The notes under the pieces: generated by a model
What the model saw: the letters and a program-made list of their open reading frames with translations, nothing else
Database searches by the model: none
What the model was told of the DNA's origin: nothing
NCBI GenBank assembly: GCA_012934845.2
Contig: WNNJ02000079.1
Coordinates: forward strand, 1-64,000
Origin: Pomphorhynchus laevis
Taxonomy: Eukaryota > Acanthocephala > Palaeacanthocephala > Echinorhynchida > Pomphorhynchidae
DNA length: 64,000 nucleotides
Direction: 5' to 3'
Shown: piece after piece, positions 24,901 to 39,900 of the stretch
Layout of the letters: each line of letters starts with the position of its first letter
Numbering within the stretch: position 1 is the first letter of the stretch
Made by a program: the position numbers and the translations under genes

Positions 24901-27900
24901 TTATATTATATTTTGCAAATATAATACAAAACCAAATTTCGCTTACTCGAGCAACAAATGATAAAACACGCATATCCTCTTGAAAACGAATTAGTGAAAC
25001 CCCTTTCAAAACATCCACCATGATAATGAAATTCTTTATCACTGTTAACTGATGGATATAGATTGAAACATCGATAAAGGCAATTCCAGTAAGAGATTGG
25101 TCTTTATATTGCCAAAGAAAAACCTAAACAATTTCAGAAATTAAAACAATTTATAAGTTCAAAAGCAAAAACATATTTAATATATTGTATTGGATGTGCG
25201 ATAATCACGTATAGCAATATTAAATATTAAATATTATATTCAATATTTAATCACGTAATAGCATAGAAAGCAGGTTAATGACATCAAACTAAAAGTGTAG
25301 AATTTAAATCTTTTTAAAATACAATTAATTATAATTTACATATTAAGTTACAAATAAATACAATTTAAATTTCATTAAATTGGAATTATAGAGCAGAATC
25401 AGCAAACACTAATTTATTTATACATTTCGCTAGCTGCTCTTAATAAGAAACCAGCGAGCATAATTATAAACTATAGAAATTTATGAAATAAAAATAATTA
25501 GAAAGTGGGAAATTTAAAATATATTGTGTTGTTAATCACAAAATTTTATAAAAGTGGGATCGAAAACGTTTACTTCCAATTCTGATTGTCTATAGCCAAC
25601 TAAAATAATTTTAATAAAATAAAAAATATATAATAAGAAGTTCAAATAAATTTTTATCTATTTAAAAATTACAATAAAATTTCAATATTCGTTGCAAGTA
25701 TGTTCGGTATCGGCTATTAGGATAAAATAAGTGATTTAAGCTTTGACTAATTGATGTTTGAGAATTTGATCGATATCCTAATTTTTATTCTTGAATTTAA
25801 GTTTATATTCGCTTAAATTTAAAAGTCATTAATTACTGTTTTAAAGTTATCTTAAATTTTATCAAATTTAATTAATTTATGTAATAGAGATCATATCAGG
25901 ATTATATAAATATATATAATTATATAGTTATTATTAATTATATAATTAATAAAAATATGACTAAGTTTATTATATTACATCAATTAATCATATCCCACAT
26001 ATTAATTTTGTTGATATGATTAATTGAGATTATTAATTAAATTGATAATATGTACGTAAGGTGTTCATAAACTGTATAGATTGTAAAACATCACATGCTT
26101 TTTCAAGTTAAAGAAATGATCTTAATGATAGTTGCCGTAACAAAAATTATCTGAACGTTTACATTTGAATTGATACATAACAGTTTGTACATTTTGATAT
26201 AATCTCAGATAACATAACATGTAAATAAAATCTAAGAGATTCACAGTTATAAAGCTGGATAATAATTCATAAACTTAGAAGTGACATTATGTAAATGATA
26301 AATAACATCAAGTATTGCTGATAAATTAATATTAAATAAAATTTGAGTTAAGATTGAGATGTTTTAATGTCGCTAGGCAATCATATTTGGCAATTTGAAA
26401 ACAAATAAAGCTCTTTGAGTTGAGATTCATTATTGTAGTTCGATCGAAATGTCTTATATTCATTTTATCATCTGGAATATTGTATTAGAATTAGGTAATT
26501 AGTTAATGGAAATAATTAATTATGTAGTAAACTAGTTGGTTCATGATTTGTATTTGAATCTAAACTTTAATTTTTATCTCATGCAAACGTTAAATTGAAA
26601 TCTCTATATGTATAGAACAGTTACCTTTTGTCCAACAGCGCCTATTAAGTAACCATTGACGCAATCTAAAACAGTAACCGGACCTTTCTCCTCTTGCTCA
26701 CAAACTATCTAAACAATTTGAGATCAATTACAATATTTACAATATATTCAACTACCTTGATCTTATGTCGGCTTAAAGGTTGATTTGGTTCAGGTACAAC
26801 ATCAATAACTTCCAGCAATATAATCTTAAATTCAATAAACGAAAATCTGTAAAAAATTTTAATAAAATTCTTTACGTGCAATAATATATATAATTCAATT
26901 TTATATTTTAAGCGATGTTGTCGACTTACATTTAAAGAAAAATTGCAGATACAGTAGCTAAATACGTTCAACTTAGTAACAGCAGGAAATCTCTGATACC
27001 GAATTAAAGCAGAATTAGTGGGACATTTCAAAACGCATAATAAGTGAAGCATTAATGAGATTTTGTAAAATTAAATGCGGGATAATGGCAAATAGACAAC
27101 ATGCACGAAGCCAAATATAATAGTGTTAATGCTATACAATTATGAGTCATAGAAAATACAAAAATACTAATATTTTAATGATAAAAATGAGGGTGTAACA
27201 AACAAATTGTGGCGTGACTCTCAAAGATCAACAAAATAAAATTGTGTATTAGTTAATTTATATTAAATTATACGATAAATTTGATTATTTTATATCGTTT
27301 TAATGGTATTGCTCAATAAAAAGTTGAAATATAATCTTATCTTCCTTAATGGTTTAATTTCTATTAATAAAATTCTAGATATTAAAATGTCATAAATTAT
27401 CTTCGTATTACTTTTGATAATCAATTAAAGTTAATGTGGATGAAAAATGCAATTCTTGTGTAAGAATTTATGCAATTTTGTGTATTGAACAATTCATGTT
27501 CAATATCTTTTGAATATTAATTCAATTCAAAATAATAATCGATGCAAAAATTATATACAAATAGATAAACTAAATTGAGCATACCCTTCCACGTGCGTTT
27601 ACATCCTCGTTATAGCAATAAACAGTAGACATTGCAATATATTCGTTGATTGTTCCTCTGTGACCGGCCGACTTAAGCCTGACTGATTTTAAACAGGAGA
27701 TGTGCTCCCATTCATTAAGATCAATTCTATCAAAGTTCATGCTAAATGCTATACTTAACTTTATGTTTACCTTGACTTCGGTATTGATGTCCAATCAGCA
27801 TTGTACAGTTGAAGAAAGAAGTGATCTCTTTCGGGTAAAATTGAATGTTCGTCTGTGCAAAAAATGCAAAATAAAAAGTTAAAAACTGCTGCCATGTACC

Positions 27901-30900
27901 TCTCGAATAAGTAACAACTTCCTTGTCTTCACCACTAAGCTGCATAATCTGATCTACATGTGTAGATGTGTGCATTACAAGTGCAAACAACTAAATTGGC
28001 ACAAATTTAAAAAACAACTGCTTAGATAAGAACATACACTTGATCTAACACAATACGTTAGAAAATCAACGGTATTTCGAAGAGCTATTTTACGAACTGG
28101 CCAGTTTGAATTGTAAGAAAACGGTGGTAGTTCTGCAATTCTCAAATGATCCTAGATAAACAGCAGAAATATGGATCACAACGACATAATTTGCTTTAAA
28201 AATTAATGGAATAGCCAAAGCAACTGATATTAAAACAAACTGGTTTTAATCCATACTAAACTGTCTATTTTGAAGTATACGAAAGATTCCATATACTCTA
28301 AATGAAATATATAGATGCATCGCCTGGCATGTGTGGCAGTAAAAGAAGGCATTTCCGACACTTCTTAAACGTCTCATGCTTTCGCTCTCGAATAAGAACA
28401 TTTGATGTGCAGACCATCCTTATATACTCAGCAGAGGCTGTTGCTGACTATTCGTAGCATTCGTATGATTGAAGCAAACAAATCTAACGAGTGAAGTCAC
28501 CATCACCGATTCTATGATCTCCTGATTATATCAGTAATCTAATCTTTACATCTCTGAAAATGCGGTTTAAGAGGGTCAATAGTCATTGTTGACAATTCGC
28601 ATCGCTCGTTAGATTTGGTTGTTTTACTCATACGAGTGAAGCGAACAGTCAGAAACAACCTCTGTTAACTAGATGAGGATGATCTGAACAGCAAATGTTC
28701 TGGTTCGAGAGCGAAATTATCGAACCAGAACAATAAAATTTGTAATAAAAGTACTTTGAAATCTATCAAAAATAAACGAAATTATTAAGTGCATTAATCG
28801 ATTGATAAATCAATTGCATTGCATAATTGATATTAATAAGCGTTAGTATAACTAATATCAATATTTATAAATATTAATATTGTAAGTTAATATAAATTGT
28901 ATTTCTTAACACATAAGTAGCAAATTACAAAAATGAGTTTTAAATTTAAAAATGAGTCTAGAAATATACCGAGGGATATAATTCGCTACTTATAATTTGT
29001 AAGAACAAATTATATTGTGATATTTGAATAAGTATCACAATATATTGTGATTTTTCAAATATGTTTGATATATCACAATTGTGGTTTGTCGCTTTTAAAT
29101 TTTGTTTTTTTTAAAGATCCGAATTTGTAATTAACTCATCGTTTATATTTTAATATAACAATTTTAATCCAGAAAACGCATTAAATGTGAGCCGTTACAT
29201 AAACTTTGTAATTAGCGAGCGCAAATTAGATATAATTGTAATTTGTATTATACATAATATCAGATGTAGCGATTTTAACAATCGCTTAATGTACAATTAC
29301 ATATAAATCACTCTAAATATATTCAGCTTGATTATTTAAATTATTGAAATAGAAATAGAAATAGAGGAAGAATATCATTCATTAATATATTAATAAAAAT
29401 TAATATATTAATATATAACTGAAAAATTGTCAGATTATCAATTTTGACTTGCCACATCTCTCCCTTTCTTAATTTAAATCACTGCATCTGTTATTAGCTT
29501 TTTATTATATGTTATCAGTTCTTATACGAGATCTAATATCATACGGAGTTATTAAAATTTAAAAAAGATAGATCCTGTGCAAGTTGACAATGGCTAATAA
29601 ATCGATACACAATCTCGCAGTGGGAATATAGGAAAGCGTAAAAAATGCAGAACTCGGAAGAGTTCTGCATTCATAGAGAGAGTTTTTGGATAATTCAATT
29701 GGTAGCTGATATATATGAACTAAATCTGGATCATATCATTTACTGTAAATATTTAAAAATGGTATTTTGGGTATACAACGCTTGTGCAAAATACAAATGT
29801 AACAGACAGAAATTGAAACTGGAGTGAGCAACCACCTGAAGAAGCGGCACAACTGTGTATTAAAAACTATCGCAGTCTTTCGGCAATCAAAACCTAGACC
29901 GGTTTCTGCTTATTGAGCTTCATTAGTAAGCTCCAAATTTCAAGAGTGATAAGGGATCTTCTACCGCGGTTTAGAGGGTGATCATCACAAAGATAATTAT
30001 TACATGACAAACACAAACTTCAAGTCTACAGCCAATAACAAGATTAATACGGATTAATAAACAAGAACGATATATTTTAGATATTCAGCTAAGGCATTCC
30101 TTTGATCGCAGAGCGATATTGCATTAGAGTCAATATTAATAAGTAAACTGGGAAACGGACATAACTATGTATTGGAAATTATCGCAGTACATTAGGAAAA
30201 TGTATCAGGAAACTATCGCATATATGTAAGTAAATATTAATTGCATTTCTTAACACATAAGCAGCAAATTACAAAAATGAGTTTCAAATTTAAAAATGAT
30301 ACTAGAAATATACCAAAGGATTATTTTTCAACAATATTTTAAATATTAGCAATTATTTGAAACATTTATTAAAAATAATTAAAACAATTATTTGACATTC
30401 CTCTTTTGAATTTAAAGATAATCAGTGTTTCCTTTAGAAATATATAAGTAAAGGATCAGTTGTCCACTTTATTTGAAATATCAAAATATCATACCTCATC
30501 ATTAATGTAAAGAAAGCCGTTTGGGCAGTTAACATTAGAGAACTCGGAAAACGTTTTTACTTGTCCATCAATATCCATCGGATGAATACATATTCCGGTT
30601 GAATCAGAAATGAAAATCCAGCAAGGCATAGAGCCACATAGCATGGCCTATATTTGCAAAATAGAAGTAATTGTAATTAAATCAATGAATTTACTCCTTC
30701 GCAGTTATTAATATTATTAAAAGGAATTAGTAATCGACGAGTTAAATTCGAGCTTGCAGAGTTTATGTGCTTTCCGATCGGACGAATTAATCTATGCTGA
30801 TTCTGCTTTTTTAATCGAAGTTGACATATTTGATTCGCGCATAGTAAAAATGTCTTATAGATAATCAATTCATTATCTGTTCGTACCTTAACGAGAAAAT

Positions 30901-33900
30901 CAATATTTTATCAAAAAAAGGAACTGCAAATGAGTCTGAATATCAACAAGGCAGAAAAAATATTACTTTAAATATTCGAATTAATTTTTAAATATTTTAA
31001 TTTTTAAATATTCGAATTAATTTTCAATTAATTAAGCTGAGATCAGTAAAGCATTTGACTCTGTTAGATTTCCTCTAACAGAGTCAGATAAAGATCTAAC
31101 AGAGTCAGATATTTCCTTTGGAAAGATCACTTCCATTCAGCCAGACGAGAGTGCGTGGTTACAAGCATGCTTACCGCTAAAAATAGGGGGCTTGGGCTTA
31201 GAGACTGCTGCCAACACGCCCCGGCTGCTTTTATTTCGAGTGTGAATTCTGCTGCTCACAACTTGAACCTCGATCATTGCTCATTTCCTGGATACATCTC
31301 GGCAAGGTCTGGTTTTCCCCTTTCGACGAAAACAAAGCATCAAAGCAACATTGTCTGTCGAAGCTTATTGCCGACACCACGAGACACATGATAATGGGAA
31401 ATGCCGACCTCTTCAACTCAGCGAGACTTTCGGCAGTTGCACGCCCGCATGCTTGTGCCTGGCTGCAGGCAGTTCCAAGCAAAGTAGCTCACATGAACTT
31501 TGCGCCTAACGAGTTTATTGTGCTTCTCCATTTCTGGTTGGGAGCGCCCATCAGCAACGTCGATTATCGGTGCAGACGGTGCCTACGTCCGGCTGATAAA
31601 ATTGGCTTCCATGCACTTACCTGTCAGTTTGGTGGATTTCCCAGCATCCGTCATGACGGTCTAAGAGACACAATCTTCCAGACGGCGGTTTTGGCTGGTT
31701 TGCGGGTAGCGAGGGAGGTTCCTAACCTCGTTCGGGACTTGCGAGAACGCTCGGCGGACATTCTCATTTACGAGGACCCGCCACTAGCGGTTGACTTTGC
31801 AGTCACCAATCCTCAACAGAAGTCTTTTGTTACGATGGCAGCACAAACCCTCGGCTTTGCCGCCAACAAATACGCTGAATGTGTTAAAGAGAGGAAATAT
31901 CAGCGTAAGATGGAGGAAGCGGGTTATTGTTTCTCGGTCGCAGTAATCGAGACTTATGGATGTTGGAACGGTCCGGGTGAGAAGCTAATTGGATTTGTGG
32001 CTCGCTTAATGTCCTCGAGAAACGGGGTACCATGCAACAAAGCAGTGAGTCATTTGTTCCAACGAGCATCCGTCGCACTAATGAGGGGGAACGCCATGGC
32101 GATTCTGAAGAGCCTGGATGAGATGGGTAGGCCACTTATAGAAAGGGCGTTGGACTTTGTAACGATCCTGTTCCGCGGTTCGATTCGCCTGGTCATCTCA
32201 TTCAAACCACTCCTAATGAGAAGCGTATTCCAAACTGCTTGAGGCCCATCCGACAACTTGTCAATGATGGCGACTCGCGTATTAAGCACGACGTAGAATT
32301 AAACGGCAAAAGGGAGTTTGAAATCGAAAAGGTTAGTATTCCTGAAGACTTGCCGGAGCCGTACACAAGAGGGTTTGCCGTTAAAATGTCCTGCTTGACC
32401 AATGGTTATCGACCCAACGAGGCATCTCGACTATCGGATAAAACCGAAGGTCCAAACGATGAGGGCTTGATTCATCCGTGTCTGCAGGTCAACTTGAACA
32501 TTTTCACTCAGTGGCTTCTAGGCGGCAGTCAGGCATATCACACTAAGTGCGATACGGACAAACACAGTCAAGCAGCAAGATCGATATACGTGGATCACGA
32601 TAACTCTAGTTTATCATACGAATCCGTGTATGATCAAGCGGAACGTTTCGAGGGAGAACCGAATTCATCTAATCCACTGAACACAAGTAAAAAGGATATT
32701 ATTGATAAATACATAAATGTTATGTTAGAAACCGCAAAGTCATTTCGTGAGGCAGTTGCATTCGCTCATGTTTATAGTAACCTGGAAGATCATTCTCGTA
32801 TATTAGAGTTTTTCGATTGAACTGCTACCCATTTACCGGTCATTCGTCTTATCAAGATTAAAGGCGATTTGATTAAGTACAGGTACGACAATTAGAATGA
32901 AATAAGCGCCGTTAATCTAACGCATTTCGTTCAAAATTGTTTAGATAACAAAATTGTGCCTCACTACAGATCACAGAAGTTTCCGGATGATTGGAACAGT
33001 GGTCCAGTCAAAACTCTTGTACATAGCAATATCATTTCTGTATCACATGATCCATCGAAAGTTGTTTTAGTGGAATTTTATGCACCCTGGTGTGGTAGTC
33101 GCCAGCGTATAGAACCTGTGTAAAATTTGCTCGGTACTCATTTCGAAAATCACTCACATGTGTTCGTCGCTAAAATTGATGCTACACTTAACGAAATACC
33201 TTCTATCCCTATTCGCAGCTTCACAACAATTATGTTATTCCCCAAAGGTGAAAATATCCAGCCAATTGTTTATGGCGGAAATCGTACTTTAGAAAGTTTT
33301 ATCCTCCAGTTTATTAAAACTGGAGGAATATCTGAATCAGCAATTGTGGACAAGGATAAATCCATGCCTAAAGTTAAAAAGGAGTCAGTAGCAGTTCCAG
33401 CAAAAGAAGAATTTAATTAAATATTTTTCCTCTACTGTTAGAAAAGTTAAAAAGTTGCGGTTTTCTAAACTGGCATCTAAGGTTTTTGTCATCATAACTG
33501 TATGATAGACAACAATATGTTAAGCATTTAGGTTTGAAATCTTCGTGGAGGAAAAACAGCTGCGGTGTACCACAAGGCAGTGTTATCTCACTACTACTTT
33601 TTAGTAGATAACTCACCACTACTTTTTAGTAGACGAGGATAAATCTAGTTCTTAATGTATTAAGTATGCAGATGATCTGACGATCATTACTATTGCAAGC
33701 TCTCAATATTATTCTAACAAAGTCGTAGAAATCGAAGCGGAAAATCTACTCAATATGGTCAAGTCTAAAATAATTTTATTTTCGTTAAAGTCATCCATTA
33801 TTGTAGACAAACTTCCTAATTTTGATCTGACTAGAGTAACCGAATTGAAAATCTTAGGTTTAACATTTCAATCTAACCTATCTTGGAGAAAGCATATTCG

Positions 33901-36900
33901 TAACGTCAAGAAAACAAGCGCAACTCGTATGTATTTTCTTCGTGAATTAAAACGATTAGGAGCTTGTCAGGATCAATTAGTTCTATTTTACAATTCATGC
34001 ATACTCTCGATCCTAACGTACGGTTATCCAACTATTTGCACACTGTCCCAAAGAGAGCATAAAATGCTTATGATAATTTACAGTAAAGCTCAATTAATAT
34101 GTGGATGCGAGTTGCCTACATTTGATGCAATTCTAATCAATATTTTCAAGAAAAAGGCAACTCGAACATTCTTCAAACGCTTACTGAACAGTCTTATGTC
34201 ACATTAATAATCATTTATACTCAGCTGTTCTACGATCAAATCGTAAGTGGGCAACAGCTTGTTGTAGGACAGAACATCTAAAAAATAGCTTTCTCTACCG
34301 GGTTCTTGATTACATAAATTCGTGTGGAAAATAAATTTCGCTTCTTCAAAATAGTTCGCGTTCAAAATATCAAACTACTATTTATTTTGGCTATTTATTT
34401 TCTCTATATTGTTATCAATTTGTACAATGTGTTACAAATAGCGAAGATATCCGCTATTTGGTTGTTTTGATAAATAAATAAAGGATCTTGAATTACCATC
34501 CAAGTAGTTTATCACGACACAATCGACTTGTCTATTATGAAAGCTTGAAAATTAAAAAGCGATTAGTTTTTAATTACCGTGGGTTAACAGTATAACCAAA
34601 CATGAATATTATCTGCAACATTTATCTTCAACACGAGACAGGGTTTGTGATAATAAAATTAATGACAGCTAAAGTCGTCACTCATATAAAAACAACATGG
34701 AACACATTTTTAATCGATTAAAAATTTAAATATAAAGTTTTACTTTATATACAAACGTTTATAAATTAAAAAGTCAAAAATTAGTATACCATCAGATAAA
34801 TTTGAGAGGAGTTCTTTCCAGCACAAACGCATTTAATTTCTTTAATAGAATCATCACGTTTTTGAGATTCATTCGACTCGCTGCAAATCAGCGGTTAATT
34901 AGTGATTAAGTTAATTTTTTTATATTTTACGGTTGTAATTGTTGTAGGTCATCAACGCACAGCTTTGGTAAAGAACTGAATTGATTAATTTGAAATACGC
35001 ATTCTAAATCCGGTAAGCTGAGTATCTAGAACAAAGATAAAATAGTCTTTTATCTAGCCAGGAAGAATATTACAAAATAATATTCTTACTTGCAATGAAC
35101 CTAGGTTTGTAATAACAAAAACCCAATAAGTAATATCATTTAACGGATTCAGTCTAAAAACAATTAGTTCGTAAAAGATTAAATAACAAAATCATGCCCA
35201 TTAAAACAATTTAAAAAATGATCACCTGATTTCGTAATCGCAAATATTGTTTTTAATGTTACTTTGATCGCGATCATTGTAAATATAGCTGAAAAGTATA
35301 TCATCATGCAACGAATCCTCAACTGAGCTAAAATGTAAAAATTATAAGAATGGAAATATAAACATAGTTCTTGCTGATTTAAGAAAGCTTTAATTTCTTT
35401 AAAATTATAAGATACTTTCTCTTTAAATGCTACTTTCTTTAAAAAATTAAAAGCAGATTAACAATCTAATCACAAATATGCAAAACAACGATAAAAATTC
35501 AAAAGCATAAGAAAATATAAATAAATATCATCTAAAAATATGAATTATTTATAAATCATTTAATAAAATCATCTATATAATTCATATCAGCTAACTTAGA
35601 TTATTTATAAATAAAAAATAATGTTAAATAAAATTTTAATCATTAAATAATAAATAATTATAAATAATAAATAATTATTATATGAAATTTTATTATTTAT
35701 TCTAATATACCATTAGAATAAATTATTGATTATCTGAAATAATCATTGATTATATGAAATTAAAAATTTCATATAATTTAATGTTTTTCATATAAGAAAA
35801 ACATTAAAAGCATGTTTATATTACAATACGTATGAATATTTTAGATTATGTCATCAATGTATCGAAACATATATTTCATATATTTATATTGTTTAGATTT
35901 AGTTTTTACATAGTTATGAACAAATTTATATTCTAAAAAGCTTAAAAAAGGGAGCTACAATTGGGCTACTATCACCTCCTATTGGAACATCTTTTACTTG
36001 TCTAAATATAGATGTCCCTGCTTGTAAATAATTTTGATTTATCAAAATATTTAAGGATTCTATTAATTCAATTTTATCCATATATTTATATTTACTTGAT
36101 GGTTTAATTTTTGTTAGATAGGCGTTATAATTATTATAACATATATATGTATATTTTTCCGAATATAAGAAAATATATAAAAATATATATATGAAAATAA
36201 ATAAATTTTTATATATAAAAATGTATATAAAATATACATTTTATAAATTAATTGAAATTTTGTTACACAAATGTTCAAGTAATATAATTCCTCTCGATAA
36301 GAATATTGTTGATATGTTTGTATGATGAATGCGTTTAAAAAAGCGCTGTGAACTTTGGATAGGATATTCCGAGACCGCCAAGTTTCATAGGCGAATTAAT
36401 TATAGTGTGCCAAAGCTCATCGAAACGCGTTACCGTCGGTGTAAGTCATTGTACATAATCTGAACAAGACTGAACGGATGTGTTAGTTCAGCATAAACTG
36501 CTTGAGGATTCTATGCTGTAATGATAAGTAATATGTTAAGGATAAGTAACCATTGCTCGAACATTTTTGCAGGCTCAGTAGAGACAAAATCTGTGTTACC
36601 GAAATTTCACGTGTCGACACTTGTACTTCGCTAAGGATAGGAATCTTTGCCATTAGTGTAAGGTGTGTAAATATATGAAACTTTAAGGGGTTGACAGTAT
36701 ATCCGAACCTTGATCGCTGGGCATTGAGAATGCCCCAAACTGTCAAGAGATCCTTCAAACTACTAACAAAGTTGGCAACGTCACCATACCCATATTGTTG
36801 TACAAGAGGTGCAGCTTTCCTAATCATATCGATAGTTGAAAGATAAGCAATAGAAAAACTGGGCATGGCAAAAGAGTCTCCATGGGTGAATCCTGCTAGG

Positions 36901-39900
36901 GAGTGTAGGCATACACCGTTGAAAACAAGGGTCGCAAGTGATGCGTAGATATTATGCAGAATAGGACTCAGCGCTAAGGCAATAAATTTGATGTTTCATA
37001 GTGAAGCCGTTCGATTGACGGTATTAAAGGCATTCTTGGGGTCAATAAAGAGGACGCAAAAAATATCATTTGAGTATAAGAAATTTCTAACAGAGTGAAC
37101 TATGTAATGCGTTCGCCTGCATTGACATACTGCCATATGTTGCAGATCAGCGACATTCTGTGGATCATGTTGAATAAGGGCGATAAGAGCTCTTGAGACT
37201 ATTCTTAGAGCGGCGTTACATATGCAGATTTGGAGTACATCCCGTCCTTTCTTGAGTGCTACGAGCCGGCATACAATGAAGACGTCACAAGTTCAGCCAG
37301 ATTCAATTCAGATGCTATGCAGATGGCAAAATCGGCAAGATATCTATCAAATGATCGAGAGTAGAAAACAAAACGAGTCAGCATTCGGCACCACATCGAA
37401 GCGTCTCGTTCAGATGGACCTATACATCTCCTTGTCTTTGTGCATTCACGAATAATACTATCCTAGTCTAGAATGGTAAAGCGTACTGCATTATAAAATC
37501 GCATATTCACCATATTATTTAAGAGTCTCGAGTATTCAAAACAGTTGCCTGCAATCGGATGTAAATCGGCTATAACAGTTTTTTATCGATGATTTCATTA
37601 GTACCAGTGTGCCAGTGAATGGGTCCCCAAGTAGTGCTCTGAGAGAGTTTTCCATTTGAAATGAGCCGAAAATATTGTTTCGTCCAGTCCGGTTGTGAGG
37701 AACTGGAGAACCGTTTCTAAGCATAGTTTTGCAGATAAGCAGTTTCTTCAAAGAGTTCGATGTATTGTCCTCGGCGTCATAAATCTAATAGACCTTCCAG
37801 TGATTTCTGAATGGATGCAACCTTTTTCGAGATACCTGATTGAAAGATTAATTGTCAAAAAGCCTACGCGGTTTATAAGGGTTCAATAATATTGGGCTCG
37901 TTTGTTGATGTTGCACGATAGGCCTCCGGTGAATTACGATATCATATATGATTAATAGATCGTTTTAATTATGTGACTCAACTCTAATAGCGGCATCGTG
38001 AGTGCGGTTAGTACCACTTACGTATACGCTGGCAGCGTAGTTCTCCACAACTGGATTAACAAGCTATTTGAAGGCAGATCGGTTGGTGCTCGACAACTCA
38101 ATCACTCGATATTACTCCTCTCACAACGGCATTCATGACATGTTGCGTCCTGACCGTAGCATGAACAGCGCACAATAGTGTTACATGGTTTTCATTTAAT
38201 CATTACGGAGTAATGACTAAAGGAAAATTTAAAAAACTAATGTTGTAATTATCCTGTTTTGTTTTTACTGTAATTTGTGTATGATATGACATTTCTCTCT
38301 AATATTTTTCAGGTAGTCGTGTAAATAGTAGTTTTGAAATAGTCGTTGGAATAGATTCGATGGTTTCCTATTCGTTTTTACATGTAATGTGTTTAAGCAG
38401 TTATTTTTTTAGTTTTGCTTAGTGGTGAGTTTTGACTCAGTGTTGAGCATATGCCACAGCTCAGTGTGATGGGATGTGGCACATATGTAGCTGTTCAGTG
38501 TTGAGACCAAATTCTTTATTTATCACGATTTCTTGATTTTTCTGTTTATATTTTGTATTTATGTATTTATTTTTGTTTTTTTATCTGTTTGTGTTTGCCC
38601 CACAATCAGTGTCCAGTGGGTTAATAAATCTCTCAGTTAATATTATTAATATTAACAATATTATTTTAAATTATTAGATTAGATTATTAATATTAGACTA
38701 TAATATTAATATTAATATAATTTCTAATCTTCATTGGTCGGTTTGATATTATCCTCGTGTGGTTGTTTCAATTTTTTTTCGTTCTTTTTCCGTTCTTATA
38801 CGAAATGTTCACTGGACAGTAAGCCGACATAAAAAGGCAGCTTCCAGTGAACATTTCGTATAAGAACGGAATAAAAAATCGGTGTGTGGTGGATTCGAAT
38901 TGCGAATATTAGTTACCGCCCATACCAAATATAGAACACATTAATTGTGTAATTTGGTATATAAGCCAAATATAAACCAGCATTTCGGCGACAAGGAATC
39001 AGCAGAAGCAGTTAAAGGACCGAAACACGAAATGTAGGCGTGGGCTCACTGCTGATGAGGTCCACCCACGCTGATTGTAGTGTACAGTGATGCTGATAGG
39101 ATTCAAACAACCACACGAGGATAATATCAAACCGACCAATGAAGAATAGCGGCTCGTGTAAGCAATATTCACAATAATTTCTAATATTAGACTATCAGAA
39201 ATAAAATGTAAACATCATTTAATATTTATTGTACTTCATTATCTAGTATAATAATAAAGTTGAGTATAAGCAACATTATATTAAACACACCCTAATTTTT
39301 GAAAACAATAAAAAGTATTTTAGTTTATTATTATTTTTGGTCATCCACTAATAATGCAAAAGTATAATGATTAAATTCATCATTAAAGAAAAGCAAAAAG
39401 GTTAAAGGCAAAAGTGAGAAACGCAACAATGTACGCGCATGTGTATACTCAACCCCGTTCTTAATAATATTATCACTCTTAAAAATTACAAAAAATATAT
39501 ATTTATTTAATATAATAATTTTACCGATTTTTGCAGTGTTTTATAGTAATATAATTGGGTTTCAAAAAATTAATTCGGAAAGGATTTCAGCAGAGTGAAA
39601 TTGAAATGCTTGCTCATGTATTGATTGTACAAATATTTGTTGACAATTTTTAGATAAAAACAAAATCTAATTAAAAATAGCTTTTCCTATTGTTTTAATT
39701 TAAAATATTTAGCATTTAATTTTATTCATCAGCTCTGTGTGTTAGTATTTATAATATATAGAAACATAATAATATAACATATATTTGTAAAATGTAATGT
39801 TAAATTGTTAAAGAATGAACAATTATATAATAATATATTAATATTATACCTGTTATCGACGCCCGAATCTATATCAGGATTAACTGAAGTCGTAAAAGGC

